Shown here one piece after another: positions 29,482 to 37,854 of a DNA stretch of 64,000 bases. The notes under the pieces were generated by a model, which was not told the origin of the DNA, made no database searches, and was given only the letters and a program-made list of their open reading frames with translations. Within the stretch, counting starts at the first letter, position 1; each line of letters starts with the position of its first letter. A program made the position numbers and the translations under genes. The DNA comes from Sphingorhabdus sp. Alg231-15 (GTDB lineage Bacteria; Pseudomonadota; Alphaproteobacteria; Sphingomonadales; Sphingomonadaceae). The DNA is taken from the NCBI RefSeq assembly GCF_900149705.1, contig NZ_LT703001.1, positions 2,046,001 to 2,110,000 on the forward strand, given 5' to 3'.

Positions 29482-30837
29482 ATGTCTTCGGATGCTTGTT
29501 TGACCATGGCTGAGGAAGTGGCGATCGAACCAGCAAATGCCAAACCGGAAAAAACCGGGATCAAGCGGATTATCACCAATACCGGATGGCTGCTTGGCGG
29601 TAAGGGTTTTGGGGGCGTCTTAAGCCTCTTCTATCTCGCTATCCTCACCCGTACGCTGGGCGTGGCTGGCTTTGGACAGTTTGCGCTGATTACCGGAACT
29701 GCGCAGGCCATCGCCCTGATCGTTACCTTTCAGACTTGGCAAGTCGTCATCCGCTTTGGTGCGCGCAATATCAAGGGGGAGGAAAACCGACGGCAATTCG
29801 GGCGGCTGGTCGGGCTGTGCACCTTGCTCGACATTGCCGGAGCAGTCGCGGGGTGCATCTTGGCCTATTTTGCCGTTGGCTGGCTGGCCCCGTTTTTCGG
29901 TTGGGATCAGGAGCTGGCACAAAATGCTCTGATCTTTGCCCTGGTGATGCTGCTGTCCATCAAATCAACGCCCACCGGCATATTGCGGGTGGAGAACCGG
30001 TTTGATCTCGCAGCCTATGCCGAGGCGATTATTCCGACAATTCGCCTGATCGGCACATTGATTGTCTGGTTTACCGACCCCAGTCTGATCAACTTTCTCG
30101 CGGTCTGGGCTCTGTCGGAAGTCATTCATGCCATTGGCTATTGGCTGTTTGCAGCGTGGAATAGCCGCGACATCATGGCCCCTCGAAATCTGTTGCGCGT
30201 GAAACGGGCGGTGCGGGAGAACCGCGGGATTGGCGAGTTCCTGCTGATATCCAATCTCGGTTCCACCCTCGCCGGACTGTCCCAGAATATTTCTCTGTTG
30301 ATCGTCGGCTATTTTGTCGGCCCAACCGCAGCCGGTCTGTATCGGCTCGCCAGCCAGCTCAGTGTCGCAATGACCAAAATATCCGTACTCCTGTCGCGTG
30401 CGATATTCGCCGAAGTCAATCTGATGCGTGCGCAACAAGGTGCAGAGGCCATGAAGGTGCTGTTTCGCAAGGCCAGCCGGATGCTCTTCATCACCGGCGG
30501 TACCGTCATCCTGATTGTGGTGGTCATCGGCCAACCCGCCCTTTTCTACATGTCCGGACCGGAGTTCTTACCGGCTTATCCCTTGCTGATTCTGCTAGCC
30601 GCAGCGGCTTCAGTCGATCTTGCCGGTGCCATTTATGAGCCGACATTATTGTCAGGCAGCGGGGCTCGTACCGCCTTGATATTGCAGGCCGCTATTGCCA
30701 TCTTGTTCATCACCATGCTGCTCCTCGGCCTGCAATTCTATGGCGCGCGGGGTGCCGCGGGTGCGATGCTGGTCGCGGCTATCGTACGACTTGTTCTTTT
30801 TGGCGTCGCAGCACGACGCAATCTGGCCAAAGGCTAG
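29482..30837 (+). CDS. Wzx-like lipid/oligosaccharide flippase
   Basis: 451 residues with about 12 hydrophobic helices and the polysaccharide-export topology of the MOP superfamily (NTGWLLGGKGFGGVLSLFY at helix 1, TLGVAGFGQFALI after helix 1). Probably moves a lipid-linked product to the periplasmic side of the inner membrane. ATG at 29482 or 29506; neither has a strong ribosome site. Its location between two nucleotidyltransferase genes supports export of the product made by this cluster. Confidence 0.8.
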   Translation: MSSDACLTMAEEVAIEPANAKPEKTGIKRIITNTGWLLGGKGFGGVLSLFYLAILTRTLGVAGFGQFALITGTAQAIALIVTFQTWQVVIRFGARNIKGEENRRQFGRLVGLCTLLDIAGAVAGCILAYFAVGWLAPFFGWDQELAQNALIFALVMLLSIKSTPTGILRVENRFDLAAYAEAIIPTIRLIGTLIVWFTDPSLINFLAVWALSEVIHAIGYWLFAAWNSRDIMAPRNLLRVKRAVRENRGIGEFLLISNLGSTLAGLSQNISLLIVGYFVGPTAAGLYRLASQLSVAMTKISVLLSRAIFAEVNLMRAQQGAEAMKVLFRKASRMLFITGGTVILIVVVIGQPALFYMSGPEFLPAYPLLILLAAAASVDLAGAIYEPTLLSGSGARTALILQAAIAILFITMLLLGLQFYGARGAAGAMLVAAIVRLVLFGVAARRNLAKG

Positions 30838-31664
30838 GCTCTAGCCGCTTCCTTCCGCGCGGCGAGTATCTTTTCAACCATTTCAAGGTCGCTATCCTTG
30901 TCAACGTCAATGCAAGCCTCTGCCTGGGCCATCGGTATGATCTTTATGGTCAGGCCTAGCTTCTTGCCAACCCGCGCCACCAGTTGATCAACAGTAAGCA
31001 CCCTGGTCAGCGCCAGAAACAAAAGCCACGGCCCGAATATTGTCAAAATCTTCCAGCCCTTTTTACGATCCTGCTCAACCTCGGCCCAATAGCGCAATAT
31101 CTCGCGCGCCTTCGGGGAACCGAAATAGAAGAGGTTCGCCCCGCTATAATGGCCGCCGCGCAATTTCAACCAGGTCCGCTGCGATGCGGGATAGCGGTGC
31201 AGCAGCACCTGCTTTTCAACAAGCGCAATAGCAATATCGGTATCTTCGGCCGCGCTCAGGAAGTCATCTAGCATCGGCGCGTTGAGCAGCACATTGTCTG
31301 CTGTGGTAATCAGCACCGGAAAACGGGCGTCATCCTGATCCAGAACCGTGTCGAGTGATGTCGCGATGGTCGAGCCACTGGTTTGCGCAATCACGCGAGG
31401 GTGGTTTTCCAGTTCGCTGGTATCGGCATCGGTCCAAAAGGGCGAAAAATCCTGCGCCAGAACATGTACATCGCCGATAGCCTGATGATCCAGCAAAGCG
31501 TCGGTGACATGCGCAAGCATGGCTTTGCCTGCGATCGGGATCAGCGCTTTTACCGCGATGCCCCGGCTGTCCGCCATCGGATCGCCACCGGGACGACTTC
31601 CCGCAAGAACAAGTGCGTCAGCGGTTGAAGAAGATGCACCGTCTCTATTATTATCGGCCGTCAT
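30834..31664 (-). CDS. MobA-like NTP transferase family protein
   Basis: 276 residues. Starts with a degenerate nucleotidyltransferase motif (DALVLAGSRPGGDPMA, then GIAVKALIPIAGKAMLAHV) and has LITTADNVLLNAP near residue 115, in place of the usual metal-binding Asp motif, and DVDKDSDLEMVE near the C terminus, as in MobA-type transferases. It probably activates a sugar or alcohol phosphate with a nucleotide. Overlaps the upstream esterase by ATGA and converges with the flippase (4-bp overlap). Confidence 0.75.
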   Translation of the reverse strand: MTADNNRDGASSSTADALVLAGSRPGGDPMADSRGIAVKALIPIAGKAMLAHVTDALLDHQAIGDVHVLAQDFSPFWTDADTSELENHPRVIAQTSGSTIATSLDTVLDQDDARFPVLITTADNVLLNAPMLDDFLSAAEDTDIAIALVEKQVLLHRYPASQRTWLKLRGGHYSGANLFYFGSPKAREILRYWAEVEQDRKKGWKILTIFGPWLLFLALTRVLTVDQLVARVGKKLGLTIKIIPMAQAEACIDVDKDSDLEMVEKILAARKEAARA

Positions 31665-32545
31665 GGACGGCTTTCGAAAAAGGCAATCATATCATCGAGC
31701 ACCGGGCCCTTATTTCGAAAGGGCTTGGAGATTGCCATCATGATTTCCAGATGATCCATGTCCTGATATTCCACATATTCGGCATCGCCGCCTGCCTCGA
31801 GGATCTTGTCGCTTAATATCTGGCTATTTCGGGGCCGTACCTGAGTGTCATCCACGCCGGTCGAGAGCCAAAGTGGCGGCGCATCGGCGCGGACAAAATT
31901 GACTGGCTGTGTCATTTCGGGGACATGATAGGAGCCAAAGCTGTTCTTTGTTGTCTCGCTGTCGAATGGATAAAAATCATAAGGCCCGGCCAAAGCAGCC
32001 ACACCTTTGATCAAATCCGGTGTCTTGCCCAAACGCCCCAGCCACTGGCGGTCCAGCGCCAGCATTGTGACGTTATACGCGCCAGCCGACTGGCCGGACA
32101 GGAATATCCGCTGCGGATCGCCGCCATGGTCCGCAATATTGTCATGGACCCAGGCGACGGCCTTGGCGCTATCTTCGAGAAATCCCGGGAATTTGGTATC
32201 GGGATAAAGTCGGTAGTCGGCCAGCACGGTCATGTAACCACGATGCGCCAGTGCCCGGCCGGCAAAGGCATATTCATCTTTCGACCCCGCCCGCCAGCCG
32301 CCGCCATAGATAAACACCACGACGGGCAAGGGCTTATCGGAAGCCTTGGTCGGCACCCAGATATTCAGGCCAAGGCCAAGCTCTTCATCATAAACCTGTC
32401 CGCCGACCAGCAGTTTGGCATCCCCATCGCCGGGAATGATATTGTTGACCATGTCGAGTTGACGCGGACCGGGTTGTGAGAAAAACCAATAGGCAAAGCC
32501 AGCAACCGCAATCGCCACGATCCCGAAAGTGATAAGCCATTTCAT
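31661..32545 (-). CDS. Membrane-anchored alpha/beta hydrolase (carboxylesterase type)
   Basis: 294 residues from the ATG at 32545, which has AGAAGG ahead; 19 more codons are open upstream. One N-terminal helix (about 3-20), then an alpha/beta hydrolase: oxyanion-hole motif VFIYGGGWRAGSK (near residue 75), nucleophile elbow GQSAGAYN (near 150), a late Asp in STGVDDTQVRP and the His in QDMDHLEIM near the C terminus. Predicted periplasmic esterase or deacylase. Overlaps the NTP transferase downstream; may trim acyl groups of the cluster product, which is inference. Confidence 0.82.
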   Translation of the reverse strand: MKWLITFGIVAIAVAGFAYWFFSQPGPRQLDMVNNIIPGDGDAKLLVGGQVYDEELGLGLNIWVPTKASDKPLPVVVFIYGGGWRAGSKDEYAFAGRALAHRGYMTVLADYRLYPDTKFPGFLEDSAKAVAWVHDNIADHGGDPQRIFLSGQSAGAYNVTMLALDRQWLGRLGKTPDLIKGVAALAGPYDFYPFDSETTKNSFGSYHVPEMTQPVNFVRADAPPLWLSTGVDDTQVRPRNSQILSDKILEAGGDAEYVEYQDMDHLEIMMAISKPFRNKGPVLDDMIAFFESRP

Positions 32546-32669
32546 TAAACAAGACCTTCTATTTATTCTCAGCGCTTTAACCAGCGGATGAGGCGCTGGC
32601 AATGTTGCGGGAGAGCGGAGAGGAGTTTTTAATATTCACCTCAGGCGCCGGGCGGGAGATTTTATATAA

Positions 32670-32896
32670 CCTCAGTCGCCGGGCGCGGGCATCCGCCCGC
32701 TTGGCTTTCCTCGCATAAGCTCGGGCGCGCGGTCGCGCTTGCCTCCGCTTCGCGTCGGATCGGCGCGACCTCGAGAGCATGACCTATGAGCACACCCTTG
32801 AGACCATCGTCCGAGCGCAGCGAGGCAAGGCCGACTGGCCGCCGCGCCTTATGGCGCGTAGCCAAGCGGGCGGATGCCCGCGCCCGGCGCTTGAGG
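32670..32896. repeat. Large imperfect inverted-repeat element
   Basis: Arms of 37 nt at 32670-32706 and 32860-32896 are reverse complements with two mismatches; each is itself partly self-complementary (GGGCGCGGGCATCCGCCCGC in the left arm). A shorter direct copy of the outer end, CAGGCGCCGGGCG, lies at 32642-32654. The ~150-bp centre has further weak symmetry (CTTGCCTCCGC against GCGAGGCAAGG). No protein is encoded. It fills the gap between the esterase and the HTH gene. Could be a REP/BIME-like or MITE-like element, or a strong bidirectional hairpin. Confidence 0.65.
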
Positions 32897-32919
32897 TCTA
32901 ACAAAGACTCATCCCCTCT

Positions 32920-32946
32920 CAAAGTTCACACAATTCACACACCCTG
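32920..32946 (+). repeat. Short dispersed repeat, copy 3 (AAGTTCACAC type)
   Basis: Plus strand reads CAAAGTTCACACAATTCACA then CACCCTG. Its core matches the copies at 21913 and 22028. It overlaps the last codon and the stop of the HTH gene. Confidence 0.5.
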
Positions 32947-33729
32947 CGCTTCCGCCCCTTCCTGCGTCCCTTCCGCTTCCACCTCACTCTCGCCCTGCTC
33001 ATAAAAGCCGCTGCGTTCCAGGAACCCGCTGCGATCAGCGCGCTCCCAGTCAAGATCGTCCCACTCCTCGCACTCAGCTATGTCGAGATCAGAGACATTA
33101 ATATCCTCCGGCGCCATGGCCTGGATCTTCTCGCGGCCATGCTGCAGCTCCAGGGCCTTCATGATCTGCGCGTTGGACAGCGCGCCGCTGCTTGCACCTA
33201 CTGTCTCACCCGATGCATCAATCTCGTCGACCAGCGCTGCACAATCCTCGCCCTTGCCGATGCCGTCCAGCAGATCATCAAATCTCTCGGCCGCCACCTG
33301 TGCCGGCTTGCCTGCCAGATCAATCCGGTCGGCCATCTTGTCGAGCCGGGCAAGCGCTGCCAGAAACAGAGGCGCGCTCCAGCGTTCCCTTGTTCCCACT
33401 TCTTCGCCCTGGTGCCAGACCGCTTCGCTCCAGCCATTAAGCCCCTTGTCCATCAGCTCATCCTGAAAGATATCCCGGGCATGGATGATCGCCGCATCCC
33501 ACGCCCGGGCAAAGGCCCGTGCATCCGGCCGCCTACGCAGCTTGTAAGCACTCTCCCGAGACAATCCCGCATAGCGCGCTGCCGCCCGGACATTGCCGGT
33601 CCTTGCCAAAGCTTCCAGAAACACCACCTGCCGGTCCGGCGACCAGCCATCATGGCGCGCCCGGGGCCGCGCCAGCTCCTCAGCAGCAGGGATATCGGTG
33701 AAACTGTCGTGAGCAGGCTGTTCGGTCAT
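32935..33729 (-). CDS. HTH-domain hypothetical protein (sphingomonad type)
   Basis: 264 residues. Residues about 28-75 form a helix-turn-helix (WSPDRQVVFLEALARTGNVR, then AAARYAGLSRESAYKLRRRP) similar to terminase-small-subunit or transposase-like HTH modules. The middle has WSAPLFLAALARLDKMADRI; the C terminus is very acidic and Glu-rich. Similar proteins are common hypotheticals in Sphingomonadales as far as I recall; function unknown. DNA binding is likely. No partner gene is adjacent: the element upstream of its stop and the divergent ArsR gene look unrelated. Confidence 0.7.
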   Translation of the reverse strand: MTEQPAHDSFTDIPAAEELARPRARHDGWSPDRQVVFLEALARTGNVRAAARYAGLSRESAYKLRRRPDARAFARAWDAAIIHARDIFQDELMDKGLNGWSEAVWHQGEEVGTRERWSAPLFLAALARLDKMADRIDLAGKPAQVAAERFDDLLDGIGKGEDCAALVDEIDASGETVGASSGALSNAQIMKALELQHGREKIQAMAPEDINVSDLDIAECEEWDDLDWERADRSGFLERSGFYEQGESEVEAEGTQEGAEAQGV

Positions 33730-33825
33730 AGCTATGGTCCTTCATGTCAGAGAAACACATAGATATAACCTATCTGGTACATTGTAGGAAAGAGGAGAAT
33801 AGGGGGCCTTACCATCGTGTCGCGG

Positions 33826-33854
33826 TTGACAGGATACCTGTCCATCTATATGTC
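33826..33854 (+). promoter_or_regulatory. Sigma-70 promoter of the arsR-like gene
   Basis: TTGACA (33826-33831), 17 nt, TATGTC (33849-33854; TATATG overlaps at 33847). The expected transcription start falls at about 33861-33863, on the GTG start codon, suggesting a leaderless mRNA. Confidence 0.65.
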
Positions 33855-33871
33855 ACTAAATAGTGACATAT
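33848..33871. promoter_or_regulatory. 24-bp palindromic operator overlapping the arsR-like start codon
   Basis: Perfect 11-bp arms ATATGTCACTA (33848-33858) and TAGTGACATAT (33861-33871) with a 2-bp centre. It covers the -10 box, the probable transcription start and the GTG codon. Size and symmetry fit a dimeric winged-helix repressor of the ArsR class, so autorepression is likely. Confidence 0.8.
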
Positions 33872-34201
33872 CAATTTTCCCATGACGACCTGATCTGGAA
33901 AGCGCTTAGCGATGGGCGACGACGATTAATCGTTGAGGCGCTGTCGACGGGCCCTAAACAAACTGGCGAGCTGGTTGATCTGTTCCCCGATATCGGGCGC
34001 ACTGGCGTCCTCAAGCATATCGATATCCTGACGGAGGGGAAGATTATCGATGTACGCCGAGAAGGCCGCATACGCTGGAATTACCTTAATCCAAAACCCA
34101 TCAAGTCGGTCTGCAATAGCTGGGTGCTGAAACATATTGATGGCATGAAATCATCGACTGCAAAACTGAAGCAAATCGCCGAACGGGAGACGGAAACATG
34201 A
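33863..34201 (+). CDS. ArsR-family winged-helix repressor
   Basis: 112 residues. HTH region about 8-80: DDLIWKALSDGRRRLIVEAL, TGELVDLFPDIGRTGVLKHI and a wing with GRIRWNYLNP. No metal-binding CxC motif; it belongs to the SdpR-like ArsR proteins paired with SRPBCC proteins. The start is GTG at 33863, since an in-frame TAA lies two codons upstream and the HTH begins almost at once. No ribosome site is visible, in line with leaderless translation. It overlaps the SRPBCC gene by ATGA. Confidence 0.82.
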   Translation: MTYQFSHDDLIWKALSDGRRRLIVEALSTGPKQTGELVDLFPDIGRTGVLKHIDILTEGKIIDVRREGRIRWNYLNPKPIKSVCNSWVLKHIDGMKSSTAKLKQIAERETET

Positions 34202-34653
34202 ACGACGTAACCGATGCAAAGATCATCAAATATCAATTTGAATTGCCAATCAAGCGCAGCGCTGCCGATATCTGGGCGTTGATGGTAAATGAGACTGACG
34301 CATGGTGGATGCATGATTTTCGGGCGCTGGGCGAAGATTCAAAAGTGACATTAGATCCGCGAACGGGTGGCCAGTTGATCGAAAGCACAGCGGATGGCAG
34401 CAGTTTGGAATGGTATCGGGTACAGATGGTCTCGCCGGAACAGGCGCTTTATCTGGTTGGCTATATGGCCCCAGACTGGGGTGGGCCGACGACCTCTATG
34501 TTGAAACTGGCGGTTGAAGACCGCAACGATGGCAGCGCGCTGATTGTTTCGGATGCCCTGTTAGGCAATGTGACCGAGGCGTCAGCCAAAAGTGCTGAAG
34601 GCGGCTGGAAAACCTTGCTCGGGGATGGCTTGAAAGCGTTTGCGGAAAAATAG
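34198..34653 (+). CDS. SRPBCC (AHSA1-like) domain protein
   Basis: 151 residues, START/Bet v1-like ligand-binding fold: begins with the first strand and helix (FELPIKRSAADIWALMVNE), contains TGGQLIEST and ends with the long helix EGGWKTLLGDGLKAFAE. Such proteins paired with ArsR regulators often bind small hydrophobic ligands or act in resistance; no catalytic residues can be assigned. Translationally coupled to the ArsR gene, so it is probably the main target of that repressor. Confidence 0.78.
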   Translation: MNDVTDAKIIKYQFELPIKRSAADIWALMVNETDAWWMHDFRALGEDSKVTLDPRTGGQLIESTADGSSLEWYRVQMVSPEQALYLVGYMAPDWGGPTTSMLKLAVEDRNDGSALIVSDALLGNVTEASAKSAEGGWKTLLGDGLKAFAEK

Positions 34654-34663
34654 CGCACAAACA

Positions 34664-34694
34664 AGAAAGGGCCCCGAAACCAGTCCGGAGCCCC
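34664..34694 (-). terminator. Probable terminator of the SDR-MaoC operon
   Basis: On the minus strand an imperfect GC stem (GGGGCTCC... with ...TTTCGGGGCCC) is followed by TTTCTTGTTTG. It lies between converging genes, 24 bp after the MaoC stop, and may work for both directions, though the U-rich side serves the minus strand. Confidence 0.5.
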
Positions 34695-34718
34695 TTGTGA
34701 AACCAATATGATTTGCGT

Positions 34719-35177
34719 CTAACCAACCACGATCATTGCCAGTGATCGGGCAATCAAGGCTGGCGTTTCGATGCCGTCAATTTCCACTGTGACATCATAG
34801 GTCATCAGCCAGCGACCCGGCTGTTTTTCCACCGCATCAAACAGCACATGGCGGGCGCGGACCTTTGATCCGGCACGAACCGGGTTGAGGAAGCGGACCT
34901 TGTCATAGCCATAGTTGATGCCCATGACCGTACCTTCAAGACCCAGGGTGCAGCCGTAGGACATGGCTGGCATCAACGAGAGAGTCAGCAGACCGTGGGC
35001 GATCGTGCCACCAAAAGGCGTGGCCTTGGCCTTTTCTTCGTCAATATGGATGAACTGGTGATCTTCCGTGCAATCGGCAAATTTGTTGATCCGGTCCTGA
35101 CTGGCTTCAAACCATTCGGATACACCGACTTCTTTGCCTTTCCAGGATTCCAGTTCTTCGGGTTTGATTATTGGCAT
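34719..35177 (-). CDS. MaoC/NodN-like dehydratase
   Basis: 152 residues, a single hotdog domain. The hydratase motif is CTEDHQFIHIDEEKAKATPF, then GGTIAHGLLTLSLMP (residues about 37-75), with the Asp-His pair of R-specific enoyl-CoA hydratases; the usual N-P is replaced by Q-F, as in NodN-like members. Likely hydrates 2-enoyl-CoA to 3-hydroxyacyl-CoA. It lies 25 bp after an SDR gene that could oxidise that product, so the pair may form a two-step beta-oxidation-like unit. Confidence 0.88.
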   Translation of the reverse strand: MPIIKPEELESWKGKEVGVSEWFEASQDRINKFADCTEDHQFIHIDEEKAKATPFGGTIAHGLLTLSLMPAMSYGCTLGLEGTVMGINYGYDKVRFLNPVRAGSKVRARHVLFDAVEKQPGRWLMTYDVTVEIDGIETPALIARSLAMIVVG

Positions 35178-35202
35178 GTTCTTTCTCCTAATTGGGGTTC
35201 TT

Positions 35203-36117
35203 TTAGCCCTTCATCACTTCCTGCATCCGGCGGAAAAATTTGCCGCCCTGTCCGCCGCCATTGGCATATTCTTGCATACCGGTTTCATCGAGAATCTGAT
35301 CGATATTTGCGGCAATGGATTCAGCATTGCGATCCGCTTCAGGAAGCCAGATACCCTCGGTCTCAAGGATTTTTGCGGCAGCAAAACCACCGGCACCGGC
35401 CGTCAATATCGTCTTGGATGGCGCGCCATCGCTGCACAGATAGACCACCGCCGGCGTCACCGCCTCGGGAACCAGCAATTTCAGGGCTTCTTCCGGCATG
35501 ATGTCTTCGGTCATGCGGGTCGCGGCAACCGGCGAGATACAATTGGTATGAATGCCCTTGCCCGCGCCTTCCTGGTGCAGGCTGTTCATCATGCCGACCA
35601 GCGCAAGTTTCGCGGCGCCGTAATTGACCTGCCCGAAATTCCCGTAAAGTCCTGTCGACGAGGTCGTCATCACGATCCGGCCATATTGGCGCTCGCGCAT
35701 ATGATCCCATACCGCCTTCGTACAATTGGCGCTTCCGGTAAGATGCACATCCATGACAAACTGGAAATCTTCCATGCCCATCTTGTGAAAGCTCTTATCG
35801 CGCAAGACGCCAGCATTATTGACGAGAATATCGACATGGCCCCATTTCGCAATCGCATCGGCAACCATTTTCTCAACCGCTGGCATATCAGTCACACTGC
35901 AGCCTGCTGCCATCGCTTCGCCGCCTTCAGCTTCAATCTCTGCGACAACCTGCTCCGCTACGGTTGCCGAACCGCCGGTGCCATCGCGTGCGCCACCAAA
36001 ATCGTTGACGACAACCTTTACGCCGCGCCGCGCCAATTCCATCGCATGCTGCTTGCCAAGGCCAGCACCGGCACCGGTGACTATGGCTACGCGATCATTA
36101 AATTCTACTGTGCTCAT
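35203..36117 (-). CDS. SDR-family 3-hydroxyacyl-CoA dehydrogenase-like protein
   Basis: 304 residues from the ATG at 36117 (MSTVEFNDRVAIVTGAGAGLG); a 20-residue longer frame is open upstream. NAD(P) motif TGAGAGLGKQHA, NNAG near 95, catalytic Ser in TTSSTG and YGAAK near 165-170. The long region after the core and the VNDFGGARDGTG segment match the N-terminal dehydrogenase part of peroxisomal multifunctional enzyme type 2. Its pairing with MaoC fits this: the two genes make the split version of that enzyme. Confidence 0.87.
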   Translation of the reverse strand: MSTVEFNDRVAIVTGAGAGLGKQHAMELARRGVKVVVNDFGGARDGTGGSATVAEQVVAEIEAEGGEAMAAGCSVTDMPAVEKMVADAIAKWGHVDILVNNAGVLRDKSFHKMGMEDFQFVMDVHLTGSANCTKAVWDHMRERQYGRIVMTTSSTGLYGNFGQVNYGAAKLALVGMMNSLHQEGAGKGIHTNCISPVAATRMTEDIMPEEALKLLVPEAVTPAVVYLCSDGAPSKTILTAGAGGFAAAKILETEGIWLPEADRNAESIAANIDQILDETGMQEYANGGGQGGKFFRRMQEVMKG

Positions 36118-36222
36118 GGGAGTTTCGCCTCTCGCTTTCTCATATGAATGGGATTGTTTGCGCCGATGGATGCGCAATCAAGCCAAGTGAGTCAAGCTAA
36201 GGCGTCTAGATTCCCGGTCCGA

Positions 36223-37758
36223 CTATTTTGCAGTCTTCCTGCGACCCTTGCCTGCCGTAGCGGAAGGCGTGGTCATACGTTTTTTCGGTTTTTTTGCTGC
36301 TGCCTTTTTCGGCTTGGTTTTTTTGGCCGCTGCTGCGCCTGCTTTCTTCGCCGCCGCCAGCAGCGCCTTGAGGCTTTTCTCAGCAAAATCAACATAAGTG
36401 GCAGGATCCGGCAGCATCTCGCGATCAGCCGTTATCGTCAGCATGATCTCTCCGTGATAGCTGGTGACGATATGAAAAACGCCCATGCCATCGGTTGGCA
36501 GACCCATGCCAAAGCTGCGCTTCAGTTCGGCACCGGCAAAATACATCGAAACCGGTGGACCCGGCACATTCGTCACAACCGTGTTCATCTGCGGTGCGAC
36601 AGTCTGACCCAGGCCCATGCGTGCGGCAAGTTTCGTGGTAGCGGCCGTCAGGCCCGCCGGCATTGCGCCGCTCAACTCCATCAAGGTCCGCGCACCGACC
36701 GCTTCAACCATATGCTTGGAACGATTCGTTTCCTTCGCCACGAACTCCAGCCGCTTCGCCGGATCGGCAATATGCGTGCCGAGACCAACGGTCATCATCG
36801 ATACCTGATTCCCGCCAGCCGCTTCACCATTGTCATCACGAACTGAAATCGGCGCGCCAGCCTTCAAAGTGTTATCCGGCAGCTCGCCCTTGCTTTCAAG
36901 ATAGGCGCGCATGGTCCCGCCGACCACCGTCAGCATTACATCATTAACCGTCACACCGGGAAATGCGGAACGGATAGTCTTGATATCAGCGAGTGGGAAT
37001 ATCTTTCCGTCAAACACGCGGTGCGGTGTCAACCTGTCACCAAAGCGCGTCTTGGGAATGCCGGTCGCTGCATCTTTCTGCTGCTTATTCTCTCTTGCGA
37101 AATCAAACATCCGCTTCGGCACGGGAAGCAGCTTACCAAGCGTCTGGAGGCCGCGCACCGGATTGGCGATATTATTAACCTGCGCCCGCATCAACAGGCC
37201 AAGGTCATTCGGCTTGGGCTCGGCGCGCCATTGCTTGTCCCATTTTCGCGGTTTCATTTTGGCGTCAAGGTCGTGCAGCGCCAAAGTCATCTGCAGCCCC
37301 GATTGCCCATCCACAGCAGCATGGTGGAATTTGTGCATCACCGCAAAGCTGCCCTTGGGGATGCCTTCGACATTGTCGAGGCCTTCAATGACCGTAAACT
37401 CCCACAGCGGGCGATCCATGTCCAAAGGCCGCGCATAAATCCGTGCCGCCTGAATGCAAAGCTGACGCCAGTCACCGGGTTGTGGCAAGGCAATATGACG
37501 CACATGATATTCGAGATCGAAATTCTCGTCCTCAATCCAATAGGGATGATCAAGGTCCAGCGGCACACGCACAAGTTTCTGACGGAATATCCGCGCGCCA
37601 TCGAGCCGACCTTCAATATAGTGTAATATATCCTTGAACCCGACTTTACCGCCGGGTGCGGTAGAGGGATCATAGATGAGCAGCTGGCCGATATGCATCG
37701 GTGTATTGCGTGTTTCCGTATAGGCAAACATCGCATCGAGCGCACCTAGTTGTTCCAT
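36223..37758 (-). CDS. Wax ester synthase/diacylglycerol acyltransferase with H1-like tail
   Basis: 511 residues from the ATG at 37758 (MEQLGALDAMF), 7 nt after GAGGGG; an ATG at 37764 is too close to that site. The catalytic motif HHxxxDG is in KFHHAAVDGQSG (near residue 140); NVPGP lies near 395. It esterifies acyl-CoA with fatty alcohols or diacylglycerol to store neutral lipid. After the usual C-terminal end (VDFAEKSLKALL) come about 44 extra residues rich in Ala, Lys and Pro (for example KKTKPKKAAAKKPKKR), resembling histone H1 or phasin-like basic tails. Upstream of it no partner is obvious; the SDR/MaoC genes downstream share the acyl-CoA theme. Confidence 0.9.
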   Translation of the reverse strand: MEQLGALDAMFAYTETRNTPMHIGQLLIYDPSTAPGGKVGFKDILHYIEGRLDGARIFRQKLVRVPLDLDHPYWIEDENFDLEYHVRHIALPQPGDWRQLCIQAARIYARPLDMDRPLWEFTVIEGLDNVEGIPKGSFAVMHKFHHAAVDGQSGLQMTLALHDLDAKMKPRKWDKQWRAEPKPNDLGLLMRAQVNNIANPVRGLQTLGKLLPVPKRMFDFARENKQQKDAATGIPKTRFGDRLTPHRVFDGKIFPLADIKTIRSAFPGVTVNDVMLTVVGGTMRAYLESKGELPDNTLKAGAPISVRDDNGEAAGGNQVSMMTVGLGTHIADPAKRLEFVAKETNRSKHMVEAVGARTLMELSGAMPAGLTAATTKLAARMGLGQTVAPQMNTVVTNVPGPPVSMYFAGAELKRSFGMGLPTDGMGVFHIVTSYHGEIMLTITADREMLPDPATYVDFAEKSLKALLAAAKKAGAAAAKKTKPKKAAAKKPKKRMTTPSATAGKGRRKTAK

Positions 37759-37854
37759 GTCCATACCCCTCGTGATTCTTATTGAGGCAAGCATAAATCA
37801 GATTGGTTAAAGAAGCGAATCAGTTAAACGGAGCGGGAGAAGCACGAGGCGCGA

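Noticed and set aside
32670-32896. CRISPR array or insertion sequence
   Set aside because: Only two inverted arms, no regularly spaced direct repeats and no transposase frame inside or next to it.
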